This document shows, piece by piece, positions 17,148 to 25,107 of a stretch of DNA of 64,000 nucleotides. Position 1 is the stretch's first letter. Each line of letters starts with the position of its first letter. Location of the stretch: positions 1 through 64,000 of the forward strand of contig NZ_JARBTK010000009.1 in assembly GCF_029240215.1 (NCBI RefSeq). The letters run 5' to 3'. The notes under the pieces were generated by a model that did not search any database, was not told the origin of the DNA, and saw only the letters and a list, made by a program, of their open reading frames with translations. The position numbers and the translations under genes are program-made. This DNA is from Chryseobacterium sp. Lineage in GTDB: Bacteria; Bacteroidota; Bacteroidia; Flavobacteriales; Weeksellaceae.

Positions 17148-17984
17148 TTACCCAATCCTTACACTCGTCATGCTCAGACTTCCGCCAATTAATTCATCAT
17201 TAAACAAAGCAAGATCCTCAGATTTATCTTTCAAAGCCAAACTATACACCAACGGTAGATAATGATCAGGACTCGGAACTGCATATTGCAGAAAAGCGCC
17301 TTGTTTATGATAATCAATAATATTCTGAAAATTTCCGTCCAAAAGCCAATTGTTTGTTTTTTCTCTTGCTTCGATTGCCCAATCCCAACCGGCTCCAACA
17401 GTATTGATGTTTCGCCAGTCGATTAATCTTAAATTATGAATGATGTTTCCGCTTCCGATAATCAGAATTCCTTTTTCACGAAGTTTATTGAGCCTTTTAG
17501 CTAAATCAAAATGATATTGCGGCGGTTTTGTATAATCGATACTCAACTGAATCACAGGAATGTCAGCTTCAGGATACATGTGCTTGATAACCGACCATGC
17601 ACCGTGATCCAAACCCCAGTTGTGATTTTCCTCCACTAAAATTGGCTTCAAAAGTTCGGCAGTTTCTTTTGCCAGTTCAGGATTTCCGGGAGCAGGATAT
17701 TGTACATCAAATAAAGCCTGTGGAAAACCTCCAAAATCATGAATGGTTTTTGGCATATCCATCGCAGTGACAAAAGTTCCTGCGGTAAACCAGTGCGCTG
17801 AAATACACAAAATGGCATTCGGTTTCGGGATTTCCTTCGCTACATTTCTGAAACCCTGTACAAACTGATTTTCTTCAATAGCATTCATCGGCGAACCATG
17901 TCCCAGAAAAAGAACAGGCATCTTCTGAGTGTTCTTAAAATTGTCGCTGATGTTTTGTAGATCGTTGAGATTCATAATATCCAT
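17148..17984 (-). CDS. ygiD: 4,5-DOPA-extradiol-dioxygenase-like protein (YgiD family)
   Basis: The protein belongs to the LigB/YgiD extradiol ring-cleavage family. Visible motifs are VLFLGHGSPMNAI with the metal-binding His, ISAHWFTAG, NWGLDHGAWSVIKHMYP and GSGNIIHNLR. E. coli YgiD opens the catechol ring of DOPA; the physiological substrate here is unknown. I choose ATG 17984 (278 residues) because a longer version from GTG 18020 would begin inside the upstream hairpin terminator; ATG 17975 is also possible. It follows the YceI gene in the same direction but a terminator separates them. Confidence 0.88.
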   Translation of the reverse strand: MDIMNLNDLQNISDNFKNTQKMPVLFLGHGSPMNAIEENQFVQGFRNVAKEIPKPNAILCISAHWFTAGTFVTAMDMPKTIHDFGGFPQALFDVQYPAPGNPELAKETAELLKPILVEENHNWGLDHGAWSVIKHMYPEADIPVIQLSIDYTKPPQYHFDLAKRLNKLREKGILIIGSGNIIHNLRLIDWRNINTVGAGWDWAIEAREKTNNWLLDGNFQNIIDYHKQGAFLQYAVPSPDHYLPLVYSLALKDKSEDLALFNDELIGGSLSMTSVRIG

Positions 17985-17994
17985 CTTAAAATAA

Positions 17995-18028
17995 AAGATC
18001 CAGTGATTATAGTAAACCACCGGATCTT
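17995..18028 (-). terminator. terminator between the yceI-type gene and ygiD
   Basis: An 11-bp stem with one G-U pair (17995-18005 with 18018-18028) is followed on the minus strand by a T-rich tract that reaches close to the ygiD start. Confidence 0.75.
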
Positions 18029-18049
18029 CAGAAAACTATATTTAATTTA

Positions 18050-18562
18050 CTATGCTTGCTTTACAAACTGTAGTTCACCAGCAATTTTCACATCTTCGCT
18101 TACCATTACTCCTCCTGCTTCAAGAGCTGCATTCCAGTTTAACCCGAAGTCTTTTCTATTGATTTTTCCTTCAAAAGAAAAACCTGCTTTTGTATTTCCC
18201 CAAGGATCTACATTGATCCCTCCGAAATCTACATCTAAAGTTACCGGCTTAGTAATACCGTTTACTGTAAGATTTCCTGTAATAGAATCGTTCAAGGCAT
18301 CAGATTCGAAAGTGATTGTAGGATTTGCTTCTGCGTTGAAGAATTCTGCTGATTTCAAGTGAGCATCTCTGTCTGCATTATGCGTAGAGATAGAAGATAC
18401 CTGAATCGTTGCTGTAGTTTTTGCATTTTTAAAGGTATCGTCATCAGCATCGATTTCAGCAGTGAAATTGGTGAAATTTCCTTTGATGTTAGAAATCATC
18501 ATGTGTTTTACTTTAAAAGTAATTTCACTGTGCGTTGGGTCTAAATTCCATTTTGTAGCCAT
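18050..18562 (-). CDS. YceI family protein
   Basis: This 170-residue protein is a YceI-type lipocalin-like barrel that binds isoprenoid lipids. The sequence opens KWNLDPTHSEITFKVKHMMISNIKGNF, ends FVKQA, and has the family's DADDDTF and LTVNGITKPVTLDVDF segments. There is no signal peptide, so unlike E. coli YceI it should stay in the cytoplasm, as many Flavobacteria homologues do. The start ATG immediately precedes the conserved first strand, leaving no room for a signal. Its ligand and role are unknown. Confidence 0.92.
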   Translation of the reverse strand: MATKWNLDPTHSEITFKVKHMMISNIKGNFTNFTAEIDADDDTFKNAKTTATIQVSSISTHNADRDAHLKSAEFFNAEANPTITFESDALNDSITGNLTVNGITKPVTLDVDFGGINVDPWGNTKAGFSFEGKINRKDFGLNWNAALEAGGVMVSEDVKIAGELQFVKQA

Positions 18563-18696
18563 TGTATTTATTTTTTATTGTTATTGTATGATGCAAATGT
18601 ATAACAAGAACGATATCCGATTCATTGATTTAGGATAAGAAATGAGTTTTCTAGCATATTATTATGAAGCCGCAGAAAATGAAAATCAAAAGTTTT

Positions 18697-18864
18697 ACCG
18701 GAAACCTTCTTGCATCCTTGTAGAATGTTTTCCCTGTTACCGGAAAGTCTGTAGCACCCTTGCAGTGAACTTTCCGGAAAGCAGGAAAGCTTGTCGCACC
18801 CCTGCAACAGGTTTTCCGGAAGCCCGGAAAGTATGTTGCACCAGTGAAAGGCTTTTCGATGATA
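18697..18864. repeat. 42-bp tandem repeat, four imperfect units
   Basis: Units begin at 18697, 18739, 18781 and 18823, exactly 42 bp apart. The shared core reads roughly CCGGAAAG, a T/G-rich spacer, GCACCCTTGCA and then TTTTCCGG. Units differ at many positions, so the array is old. It is GC-richer than the surrounding DNA. It is not a CRISPR because there are no spacers. Confidence 0.85.
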
Positions 18865-18980
18865 ATCAAATTTTCTCAAGAAATATAATAAGTTATGACT
18901 TGATAAACTCTCTCTAATTTACTCAATTCAAATAAATTCATCTTTTATTTAACATTTTTTAACGGACGGGTTTTATTTCT

Positions 18981-18988
18981 TACTTTTG
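18981..18988 (+). promoter_or_regulatory. Bacteroidota -7 promoter box of the S9 peptidase gene
   Basis: TACTTTTG matches TAnnTTTG and lies 20 bp before the ATG at 19009. Confidence 0.6.
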
Positions 18989-19008
18989 ACAGATTCAATT
19001 TTTATGCA

Positions 19009-21150
19009 ATGAAATTATATAAATTTTCTTTATTGATGGTGGTTTTGGGCGGATCTGTATTTGCACAGACCCAAAAATTTACCATGGCAGAAGCTGTAAA
19101 CGGACTGCGAAGTAATCTTGCAGTGAAAAACATCTCGCAGTTTTCGTGGTCAGACGACGGCAAATCTTATATTCAGGCTGTGAAAGGAGGGTATTTGGTG
19201 ACAGATTTGAAAACCAACAAACAAGATACTTTGGTTTCTCTGACGCAGCTCAACAAAAATTTTGCAGACAAAAAGCTGAAAGCGGTTCCACCAATTAAAT
19301 TTACCAATACTTCAAACGGTTATTTCAGTGCAAATAATCAGATGTATTGGGTAGAAAAATCAGGAAACGACTGGAAGGTAAAACGTTCATCTGCAATGGA
19401 TGAGAATGTTTCAAACATGAAGATGTTTGCTGATAACCAAACTTTTGCTTACACTGTAAAGAACAATTTATTCATCGGCAAAAACGGAAAAGCAATTGCG
19501 GTAACCAATGATTCTGATGAAAATATTCTCAACGGAGCATCCAACGTTCACAGAAACGAATTTGGAATTGATACAGGAATTTTCCCTGCCCCGAATTCTG
19601 AAAGTGTAGCCTTCTACAGGATGGATCAGAAAATGGTTGCAGATTATCCTATCATCGACTGGTCTGTAACTCCGGCGGTGAATACCAACATCAAATATCC
19701 AATGGCAGGAAAAACTTCGCACGAAGTTACGTTGGGTGTTTATAATATTAAAAATGAATCAACTACTTTCTTAAAAGTTCAAGGCGAAAAGGATCAGTAT
19801 TTAACGGCAATTACGTGGAGTCCGGATTCTAAATATATTTTTGTAGGTGTCTTAAACAGAGGTCAGAATCATTTAAAAATGAATCAATACGACGCTGCTA
19901 CAGGAAATTTGGTGAAAACTTTATTTGAAGAAACCGACAGTAAATATGTTGAACCACAACATCCGTTATTATTTTTCCCGAATTCTAATACAGATTTTAT
20001 CTGGCAAAGTCAGAGAACAGGATATAATCATTTGTTCCACTACAGTTTGGAGAAAGGATTGATTGCTCAGATCACAAAAGGAGATTGGTTGGTGACGGAT
20101 ATTTTAGGATTTAATGAAAAGAAAAAAGAAATTTACTACGTTTCTACTCAGGAAGGTCCGACAGAAAGACATTTATACAGAATTAACTGGACAACATTCA
20201 AAACTCAAAAATTGGATAATGCAGAAGGTATGCATTCGGGAGTTTTGAGCAAAGACGGAAATTACCTGTATGATATTTATACCAATTCAAATACACCGAG
20301 AATTGCCAATATCATCAATACCAATTCTCTGAAATCAACAAATCTTCTGACTGCAGAAAATCCACTGAAAAATTATCAGCGACCGGAAATTAAAAACATC
20401 AACTTAAAAGCAGACGACGGAACTTTACTGTACGGAAAGATCATTCTACCGACCAATTTTGATCCGAATAAAAAATATCCGGCAATTGTTTACCTATACA
20501 ACGGACCGCACTTGCAATTGGTTACGAATAGCTTCCCTGCTTCCGGAAATCTTTGGTACGAATACATGGCACAAAACGGATACATCATTTTCACGATGGA
20601 CGGAAGAGGTTCTTCTAATCGAGGAATGAAATTCGAACAGGCTGTTTTCAGAAACTTAGGAACTACCGAAATGAACGACCAGATTCAGGGAGTAAAGTAT
20701 CTGCAATCTCTTCCATATGTAGATTCCGAAAGAATGGGAATCCATGGATGGAGCTTCGGAGGATTTATGACGACAAGTTTCATGCTTCGTCATCCTGAAG
20801 TTTTCAAAGTGGGAGTTGCAGGGGGACCTGTAATCGACTGGAGTATGTACGAGATCATGTATGGTGAAAGATATATGGATACTCCGCAGGAAAACCCTCA
20901 AGGATATGCAGCTTCAAATCTTTTGGATAAAGTTCAAAACCTGAAAGGAAAGCTATTAATGATTCACGGAGCGCAGGATGATGTTGTGGTTTGGCAACAT
21001 TCGATGAAATTTATAAAATCTGCGGTTGACAACGGAGTACAGTTAGACTACTTTGTTTATCCGGGGCATCCGCACAACGTGATCGGAAAAGACAGAGTAC
21101 ATCTGATGCAGAAAGTGACTGATTATTTTGATCAGTATTTAAAGAGATAA
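19009..21150 (+). CDS. S9 family peptidase, dipeptidyl-peptidase IV type
   Basis: This 713-residue secreted peptidase (signal peptide ending SVFAQ at residue 20) removes dipeptides or tripeptides from peptide N termini, usually after Pro or Ala. The N-terminal half is the DPP4 beta-propeller, including HRNEFGIDTGIFPAPNSESVAFYRMD, where the Glu would hold the substrate amino group. The C-terminal alpha/beta hydrolase has nucleophile Ser582 (GWSFGGF), Asp657 (GAQDDVVVW) and a His in PGHPHNV (687 or 689). The gene is alone between a promoter box and a good terminator. It probably supports growth on peptides. Confidence 0.93.
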   Translation: MKLYKFSLLMVVLGGSVFAQTQKFTMAEAVNGLRSNLAVKNISQFSWSDDGKSYIQAVKGGYLVTDLKTNKQDTLVSLTQLNKNFADKKLKAVPPIKFTNTSNGYFSANNQMYWVEKSGNDWKVKRSSAMDENVSNMKMFADNQTFAYTVKNNLFIGKNGKAIAVTNDSDENILNGASNVHRNEFGIDTGIFPAPNSESVAFYRMDQKMVADYPIIDWSVTPAVNTNIKYPMAGKTSHEVTLGVYNIKNESTTFLKVQGEKDQYLTAITWSPDSKYIFVGVLNRGQNHLKMNQYDAATGNLVKTLFEETDSKYVEPQHPLLFFPNSNTDFIWQSQRTGYNHLFHYSLEKGLIAQITKGDWLVTDILGFNEKKKEIYYVSTQEGPTERHLYRINWTTFKTQKLDNAEGMHSGVLSKDGNYLYDIYTNSNTPRIANIINTNSLKSTNLLTAENPLKNYQRPEIKNINLKADDGTLLYGKIILPTNFDPNKKYPAIVYLYNGPHLQLVTNSFPASGNLWYEYMAQNGYIIFTMDGRGSSNRGMKFEQAVFRNLGTTEMNDQIQGVKYLQSLPYVDSERMGIHGWSFGGFMTTSFMLRHPEVFKVGVAGGPVIDWSMYEIMYGERYMDTPQENPQGYAASNLLDKVQNLKGKLLMIHGAQDDVVVWQHSMKFIKSAVDNGVQLDYFVYPGHPHNVIGKDRVHLMQKVTDYFDQYLKR

Positions 21151-21155
21151 TATTT

Positions 21156-21184
21156 AAATCCAACCGATGAGGTTGGATTTTTTT
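21156..21184 (+). terminator. terminator of the S9 peptidase gene
   Basis: AAATCCAACC (21156-21165) pairs perfectly with 21171-21180 around GATGA and runs into T residues. Confidence 0.9.
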
Positions 21185-21211
21185 GTTTTTAGAATCTCAA
21201 TTTCCATAAGG

Positions 21212-21276
21212 TTTGTCAATCCGTAGGAATCTCAATAACGTATTTAAAACTAACATAGATTCTGTAGAGTAATAGA
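21212..21276. repeat. degenerate copy of the dispersed palindromic element
   Basis: The left arm TTTGTCAATCCGTAGGAATC is nearly complete; the right arm (TAGATTCTGTAGAGTAATAG) has decayed. It lies directly 3' of the S9 peptidase terminator. Confidence 0.75.
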
Positions 21277-21322
21277 CGAAACGGTTATTTTTTTAAGAAT
21301 TAATTTCATATAATTATTTTTA

Positions 21323-21494
21323 ATTTAACCATTAAAATTTAAAATGATTCGATAGTTCAACAAGTTCCTAATGTAGATTAGCATAATATGCTAGTACTAA
21401 CTGTTTTGACGCTCGCTTCGCTCGCGCCATTTAATTATCTTTAAAAACTAGTTCTTAATATTCTAACCTTTTCATTAAAATCTTAATGGCTAAA
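21323..21494. repeat. long inverted-repeat element of the ACCATTAA type
   Basis: The left arm 21323-21346 (TTTAACCATTAAAATTTAAA and 4 more) and the right arm 21472-21494 are imperfect inverted copies about 125 bp apart. The same arm motif forms a perfect hairpin at 54010-54069. Confidence 0.55.
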
Positions 21495-21664
21495 ATGATT
21501 TGTTAGTTCTTGCTTATTTTTTTATTTAAAACTCTAAAAATGTGATGCTTCTTTGTCTTATTTTAACATAAAATCCAATTTTGGATATTGAAAAGTTAAT
21601 AAAACCGCCTTAAAAACGTTTTTAATTTAATATTTTTTCATTATATTTACTGAAAACAGGTTTT

Positions 21665-22186
21665 ATGAAGAAAACGCTGGTAGTTTTTGCGCATCCTTAT
21701 CTGGAACACTCAAACTCAAATGTAGAATTGATTAACTTCTACGTCAGGCATCAGCATTTTACTTTACGCGACCTTTACGAAGAATATCCGGATTTTCACA
21801 TTGCTGCTTTTCGTGAACGAAAACGCTTAAAAAATTACGATCGTTTTATTTTTCAGTTTCCTATTATCTGGTTCGGAATGCCACCTTTGTTAAGGCTTTG
21901 GATTGACGAAGTTTTTGACAGAAGCTGGCTCGAAGAAGGAGTAGAAAATCCTCTGGAAGGAAAAGAAATTTACATCGTAGTAACGACCGGCGGAAAAGAA
22001 AGATCTTTCAGCAAAGAAGGAACTTATCAATACACGATTGACGAGTTAATCAGCGGACTGATTGTCTCGTTAAAAGTTTTTAAAGCCAATATCAAAGACA
22101 TGATTATCGTTTATGAAGCCAACAAACTTTCAAAAAAAGAAATTATTTTACATAAACAAAAATTTGCAAAACTGTTAGATCAATAA
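21665..22186 (+). CDS. KefF-like NAD(P)H-dependent oxidoreductase
   Basis: This 173-residue flavodoxin-fold protein resembles KefF/MdaB-type quinone reductases: VFAHPYLEHSNSN at the N terminus binds FMN phosphate, FPIIWFGMPPLLRLWIDEVF is the family signature, and VVTTGGKERSF follows. KefF both reduces quinones and activates the potassium efflux protein KefC. The stop codon is directly followed by the ATG of a KefC-like antiporter with no gap, a strong sign that the two form one unit. Whether glutathione adducts regulate the pair here is not visible. Confidence 0.85.
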   Translation: MKKTLVVFAHPYLEHSNSNVELINFYVRHQHFTLRDLYEEYPDFHIAAFRERKRLKNYDRFIFQFPIIWFGMPPLLRLWIDEVFDRSWLEEGVENPLEGKEIYIVVTTGGKERSFSKEGTYQYTIDELISGLIVSLKVFKANIKDMIIVYEANKLSKKEIILHKQKFAKLLDQ

Positions 22187-24073
22187 ATGGAATCAACTTT
22201 AGCCATGAATACTCTACTCTTTCTGGGCGTTGCCATCATCATGGTTCCGTTGGCGAGAAAATTGGGTTTAAGTTCAGTCATTGGTTATATTTTAGGAGGA
22301 ATTATTATCGGTCCTTATGTTCTGAAACTGACAGGAAAAGATGTTGACGACATTATGCACGCCAGCGAATTCGGAGTCATTATGCTTCTGTTTTTGGTCG
22401 GTTTAGAATTGGAACCCAGAAAGTTCTGGGAAATGCGGAAGAAAATTCTTGGTCTCGGAATGACTCAAATGGTCTTAACGATTTCATTACTATTCTTAAT
22501 ATTCATTTCAGTTGGATGGAAAACTGATAAAGCATTTGCCATTGCGATGTGTTTTGCGCTTTCATCAACAGCGATTGTTCTTCAGACTTTACAGGAAAAA
22601 AATAGCTTTAAAACGATCTCTGGTGAAGCATCATTCTCCACTCTTTTGTTTCAGGATATTGCAGTGATTCCGATTTTGGCGGTCTTGCCATTGCTTGCCC
22701 ATTCCAAAGCAAAGCACAATGAAAATGAAGTTCAGGTTTTAATTCAAAAACTTCCCGAATGGTTGCAAGCCGGAACCGTAATCATGGGTGTTGTGATATT
22801 AATTCTATTGGGAAGGTATGTTTTCGTTCCTTTTTTAAGATATGTTTCAAAAGCCGGTATGACTGAATTACTGACCGCTTCTTCGCTATTTCTGGTTATC
22901 GGAGTTTCAGAACTGATGGTTTCAATCGGGCTTTCTCCTGCATTGGGAGCCTTTCTGGCAGGTGTCATGTTGGCAAACAGTGAGTTTAGACATGAGTTGG
23001 AAGCACAAATCGATCCTTTCAAAGGATTACTTTTAGCGGTATTTTTTGTCAGTGTAGGTTCTACAATGAATTTTAATGTAATCGCAGAAGATCCTTTATT
23101 CATATTCTCAACTGTTTTTGCAGTTTTGATTGTGAAATTTACTGTTCTTTTTGCCATCGGTAAATTTTTCAAAATGGATAATCCTCAAAGCTTATTCTAC
23201 GCATTTGCGCTTTCGCAGGTTGGGGAATTTGCTTTTGTGCTGATCAATTATGGTTCAGATCTTTATCTTTTTGGAGAAGAATTAAATGCGCAAATGATGG
23301 CTGTTACAGCGATTACTATGTGCATCACTCCATTTTTATTAATTATTAATGATAAACTGATCACCCCAAAATTTCTTCGTGGTATTCCCGAGGAACAAAG
23401 TGATTTTAATATTCTCGAAAACAATATCACTCAAAAGAAAATTATCATTGTGGGTTTTGGTCATTTTGGAAGCACCGTAGGACGTTTATTAAAAGCAAAT
23501 AAAATTAAAGCTACTGTTCTTGACAGAGATTCTGACCGTGTTAAATTATTACGTGGTTATGGTTTTAAAGTCTATTACGGAGATGCTACAAGACTCCCTG
23601 TTTTGAGAGCGGCCGGAATTGAAGATGCTGAAATTCTGATACTATGTCTCGATAATTCCGGAGATAATAAATTTATTGCAGAATTGGTAAGCGAGCATTA
23701 TCCTGATGTAAAAATATTCGTAAGAGCAAAAAACAGGATTGACGCTTATTCTTATTTAAACAACGGAATCGACAATATTTACCGTGAAACTTTGGGAACT
23801 GCAGTAGATATGGCAGTTGATGTTCTCCACGAAACCGGAATGCGCAAATATGCCGCAAGACGTCTCGGACAAAGATTTATGGCAATTGATAAGGCTTCCA
23901 TCAGAAAATTGGCGAAAGCTGACAATGATGATGAAATCCGTCTGTTTACCACAAAAGAACTCCTCCAGAGAGAGGAGGAGTTATTGGCTTATGATAATCT
24001 CAATTTTGATGGTAAAAACTGGGAAGGTTCTTCATCATCTGCCGAGGAGGACGATGATGAGAATAAAGATTAA
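22187..24073 (+). CDS. CPA2-family monovalent cation:proton antiporter (KefB/KefC-like)
   Basis: The 628-residue protein has about 12 membrane helices (residues 5-385), including GYILGGIIIGPYVL, FLVGLELEPRKFW and SPALGAFLAGVMLANSEFRHELE. A linker then leads to a TrkA-N/RCK Rossmann domain beginning near residue 422 (GFGHFGSTVGRLLKANKI, then DRDSDRV). The tail is acidic (SSSAEEDDDENKD). Such proteins export K+ for H+ when electrophiles are sensed. The adjacent KefF-like gene supports a KefFC-type system. The start ATG is at the very next base after the kefF-like stop. Ion specificity is inferred. Confidence 0.9.
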   Translation: MESTLAMNTLLFLGVAIIMVPLARKLGLSSVIGYILGGIIIGPYVLKLTGKDVDDIMHASEFGVIMLLFLVGLELEPRKFWEMRKKILGLGMTQMVLTISLLFLIFISVGWKTDKAFAIAMCFALSSTAIVLQTLQEKNSFKTISGEASFSTLLFQDIAVIPILAVLPLLAHSKAKHNENEVQVLIQKLPEWLQAGTVIMGVVILILLGRYVFVPFLRYVSKAGMTELLTASSLFLVIGVSELMVSIGLSPALGAFLAGVMLANSEFRHELEAQIDPFKGLLLAVFFVSVGSTMNFNVIAEDPLFIFSTVFAVLIVKFTVLFAIGKFFKMDNPQSLFYAFALSQVGEFAFVLINYGSDLYLFGEELNAQMMAVTAITMCITPFLLIINDKLITPKFLRGIPEEQSDFNILENNITQKKIIIVGFGHFGSTVGRLLKANKIKATVLDRDSDRVKLLRGYGFKVYYGDATRLPVLRAAGIEDAEILILCLDNSGDNKFIAELVSEHYPDVKIFVRAKNRIDAYSYLNNGIDNIYRETLGTAVDMAVDVLHETGMRKYAARRLGQRFMAIDKASIRKLAKADNDDEIRLFTTKELLQREEELLAYDNLNFDGKNWEGSSSSAEEDDDENKD

Positions 24074-24075
24074 TT

Positions 24076-24876
24076 TTATTGAATATTTACACTTCCGCCG
24101 CTGCTTTCTTCTTTTTTCACGGTAGTTACGTTTCCTTTTTTATATACATTCACACTCCCTCCTGAAGAAGCTTCTGCATCAATCGTAGAACTTGCGCTCA
24201 CTTCTAAGCTTGCACCGCTGGATGCTTCCGCTCTAAGATTTTCTACAATGACATTTTTCCCACTCATACTGCTTCCTGACGATGAGCTTATCTCTGCATT
24301 TTTAGATTTACCGGAAATTGAAATACTTGCTGCCGAAGATGCGTCAACATCCAGATCTACAGCCCAGATTTTGCCGTCAAAACTACTGCTGCTGTCAGCA
24401 GAAATTTCAAGATCATTTGCTTCAAGATTGCCTGTGATGCTTGCAGCGCTTGAAGCCTCAACATCGGTTTTTTCTTGGGTAAATTTATCTTTTACATTGA
24501 TACTTGCTGCAGAATTGGCAATCAGTTTCACAAAATCTTTAGCATAAATTTTCGCAGTCACATTATTCGTATTCATTACACGAAATCCTGTTTTGTAATG
24601 AATATGAATTTTTCCGTTTCTCCTTTCTACCAAAACCTCATCTATAATATTAGCCGGTGCAGAGATAACTACTTTTTCTACATCAGATTTGATAATTTCA
24701 GCTTCAATTGCCTGAGAAACTTCAATTTCGTCAAAATCTCCGCTGAATTCTTTTTGTTTTAAAGGTCCGTGATCTTTATTGGTGACATCAGGAAGCCATT
24801 TTGATTTTTCAGATTTTTCGTTGCATGCAGAAAGAACAATCAGTCCGGAAAAAAGTAAAATTGTAGGATATTTCAT
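24076..24876 (-). CDS. GIN-domain (DUF2807) putative auto-transporter adhesin head lipoprotein
   Basis: This 266-residue lipoprotein has a lipobox LSAC (Cys17). From about residue 40 it consists of beta-helix-like repeats rich in Ser/Ala (SSAASI, SSSSFDGK, SSAASISISG, SSSGSSMSG, SSGASLEV), the pattern of the GIN/DUF2807 domain. It is expected at the cell envelope. The role in Bacteroidota is unknown, though the domain is often described as adhesin-like. The stop lies 2 bp from the convergent antiporter stop, with no terminator hairpin visible. Confidence 0.85.
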   Translation of the reverse strand: MKYPTILLFSGLIVLSACNEKSEKSKWLPDVTNKDHGPLKQKEFSGDFDEIEVSQAIEAEIIKSDVEKVVISAPANIIDEVLVERRNGKIHIHYKTGFRVMNTNNVTAKIYAKDFVKLIANSAASINVKDKFTQEKTDVEASSAASITGNLEANDLEISADSSSSFDGKIWAVDLDVDASSAASISISGKSKNAEISSSSGSSMSGKNVIVENLRAEASSGASLEVSASSTIDAEASSGGSVNVYKKGNVTTVKKEESSGGSVNIQ

Positions 24877-25107
24877 GGTTGGTTTTAATGAATTTTGTTT
24901 GTATTAATAATAACAACTAAAATATAAAAAATATTACATAGTTATTTACAGATTTTTTGATCTTTTTTGATTCCTAGATTTCAATTTAAATAAATCAGCA
25001 AAATCAGACTAATTTTAATAATTATAACGATCAATATTTGGGAATACAAGTCGCAATAAATTTATCAATTACTTTTAATATCTTTAGACTTTAATAATAA
25101 TTCATCT

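Larger units (their letters stand above)
18563..19008. other. 446-bp intergenic region with tandem repeats and a promoter
   Basis: This gap between the divergent yceI-type and S9 peptidase genes holds a four-unit 42-bp tandem array (18697-18864) and a -7 box at 18981-18988. Because 42 is a multiple of three, the array stays open in several frames on both strands, which produces false ORFs of about 60 to 90 codons. Confidence 0.7.
21185..21664. other. 480-bp intergenic region made of repeat elements
   Basis: No gene is visible. The region holds a degenerate copy of the dispersed palindrome (21212-21276), an inverted pair of the ACCATTAA element (21323-21346 and 21472-21494), and between them a GC-rich island with GCTCGC repeated (about 21410-21428) that stands out from the AT-rich surroundings. 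Confidence 0.6.

Noticed and set aside
18697-18864. CRISPR array
   Set aside because: Units follow directly on each other with no unique spacers, they are imperfect, and no cas gene is nearby.
18622-18917. Cys/Gly/Pro-rich frames of about 60-90 codons on both strands
   Set aside because: They are the translation of the 42-bp tandem array; the period is a multiple of three so every frame stays open. No promoter or start signal fits.
21410-21428. GC-rich GCTCGC motif as a transcription terminator
   Set aside because: It is a direct rather than inverted repeat, so it does not form a good stem, and no T-run follows.
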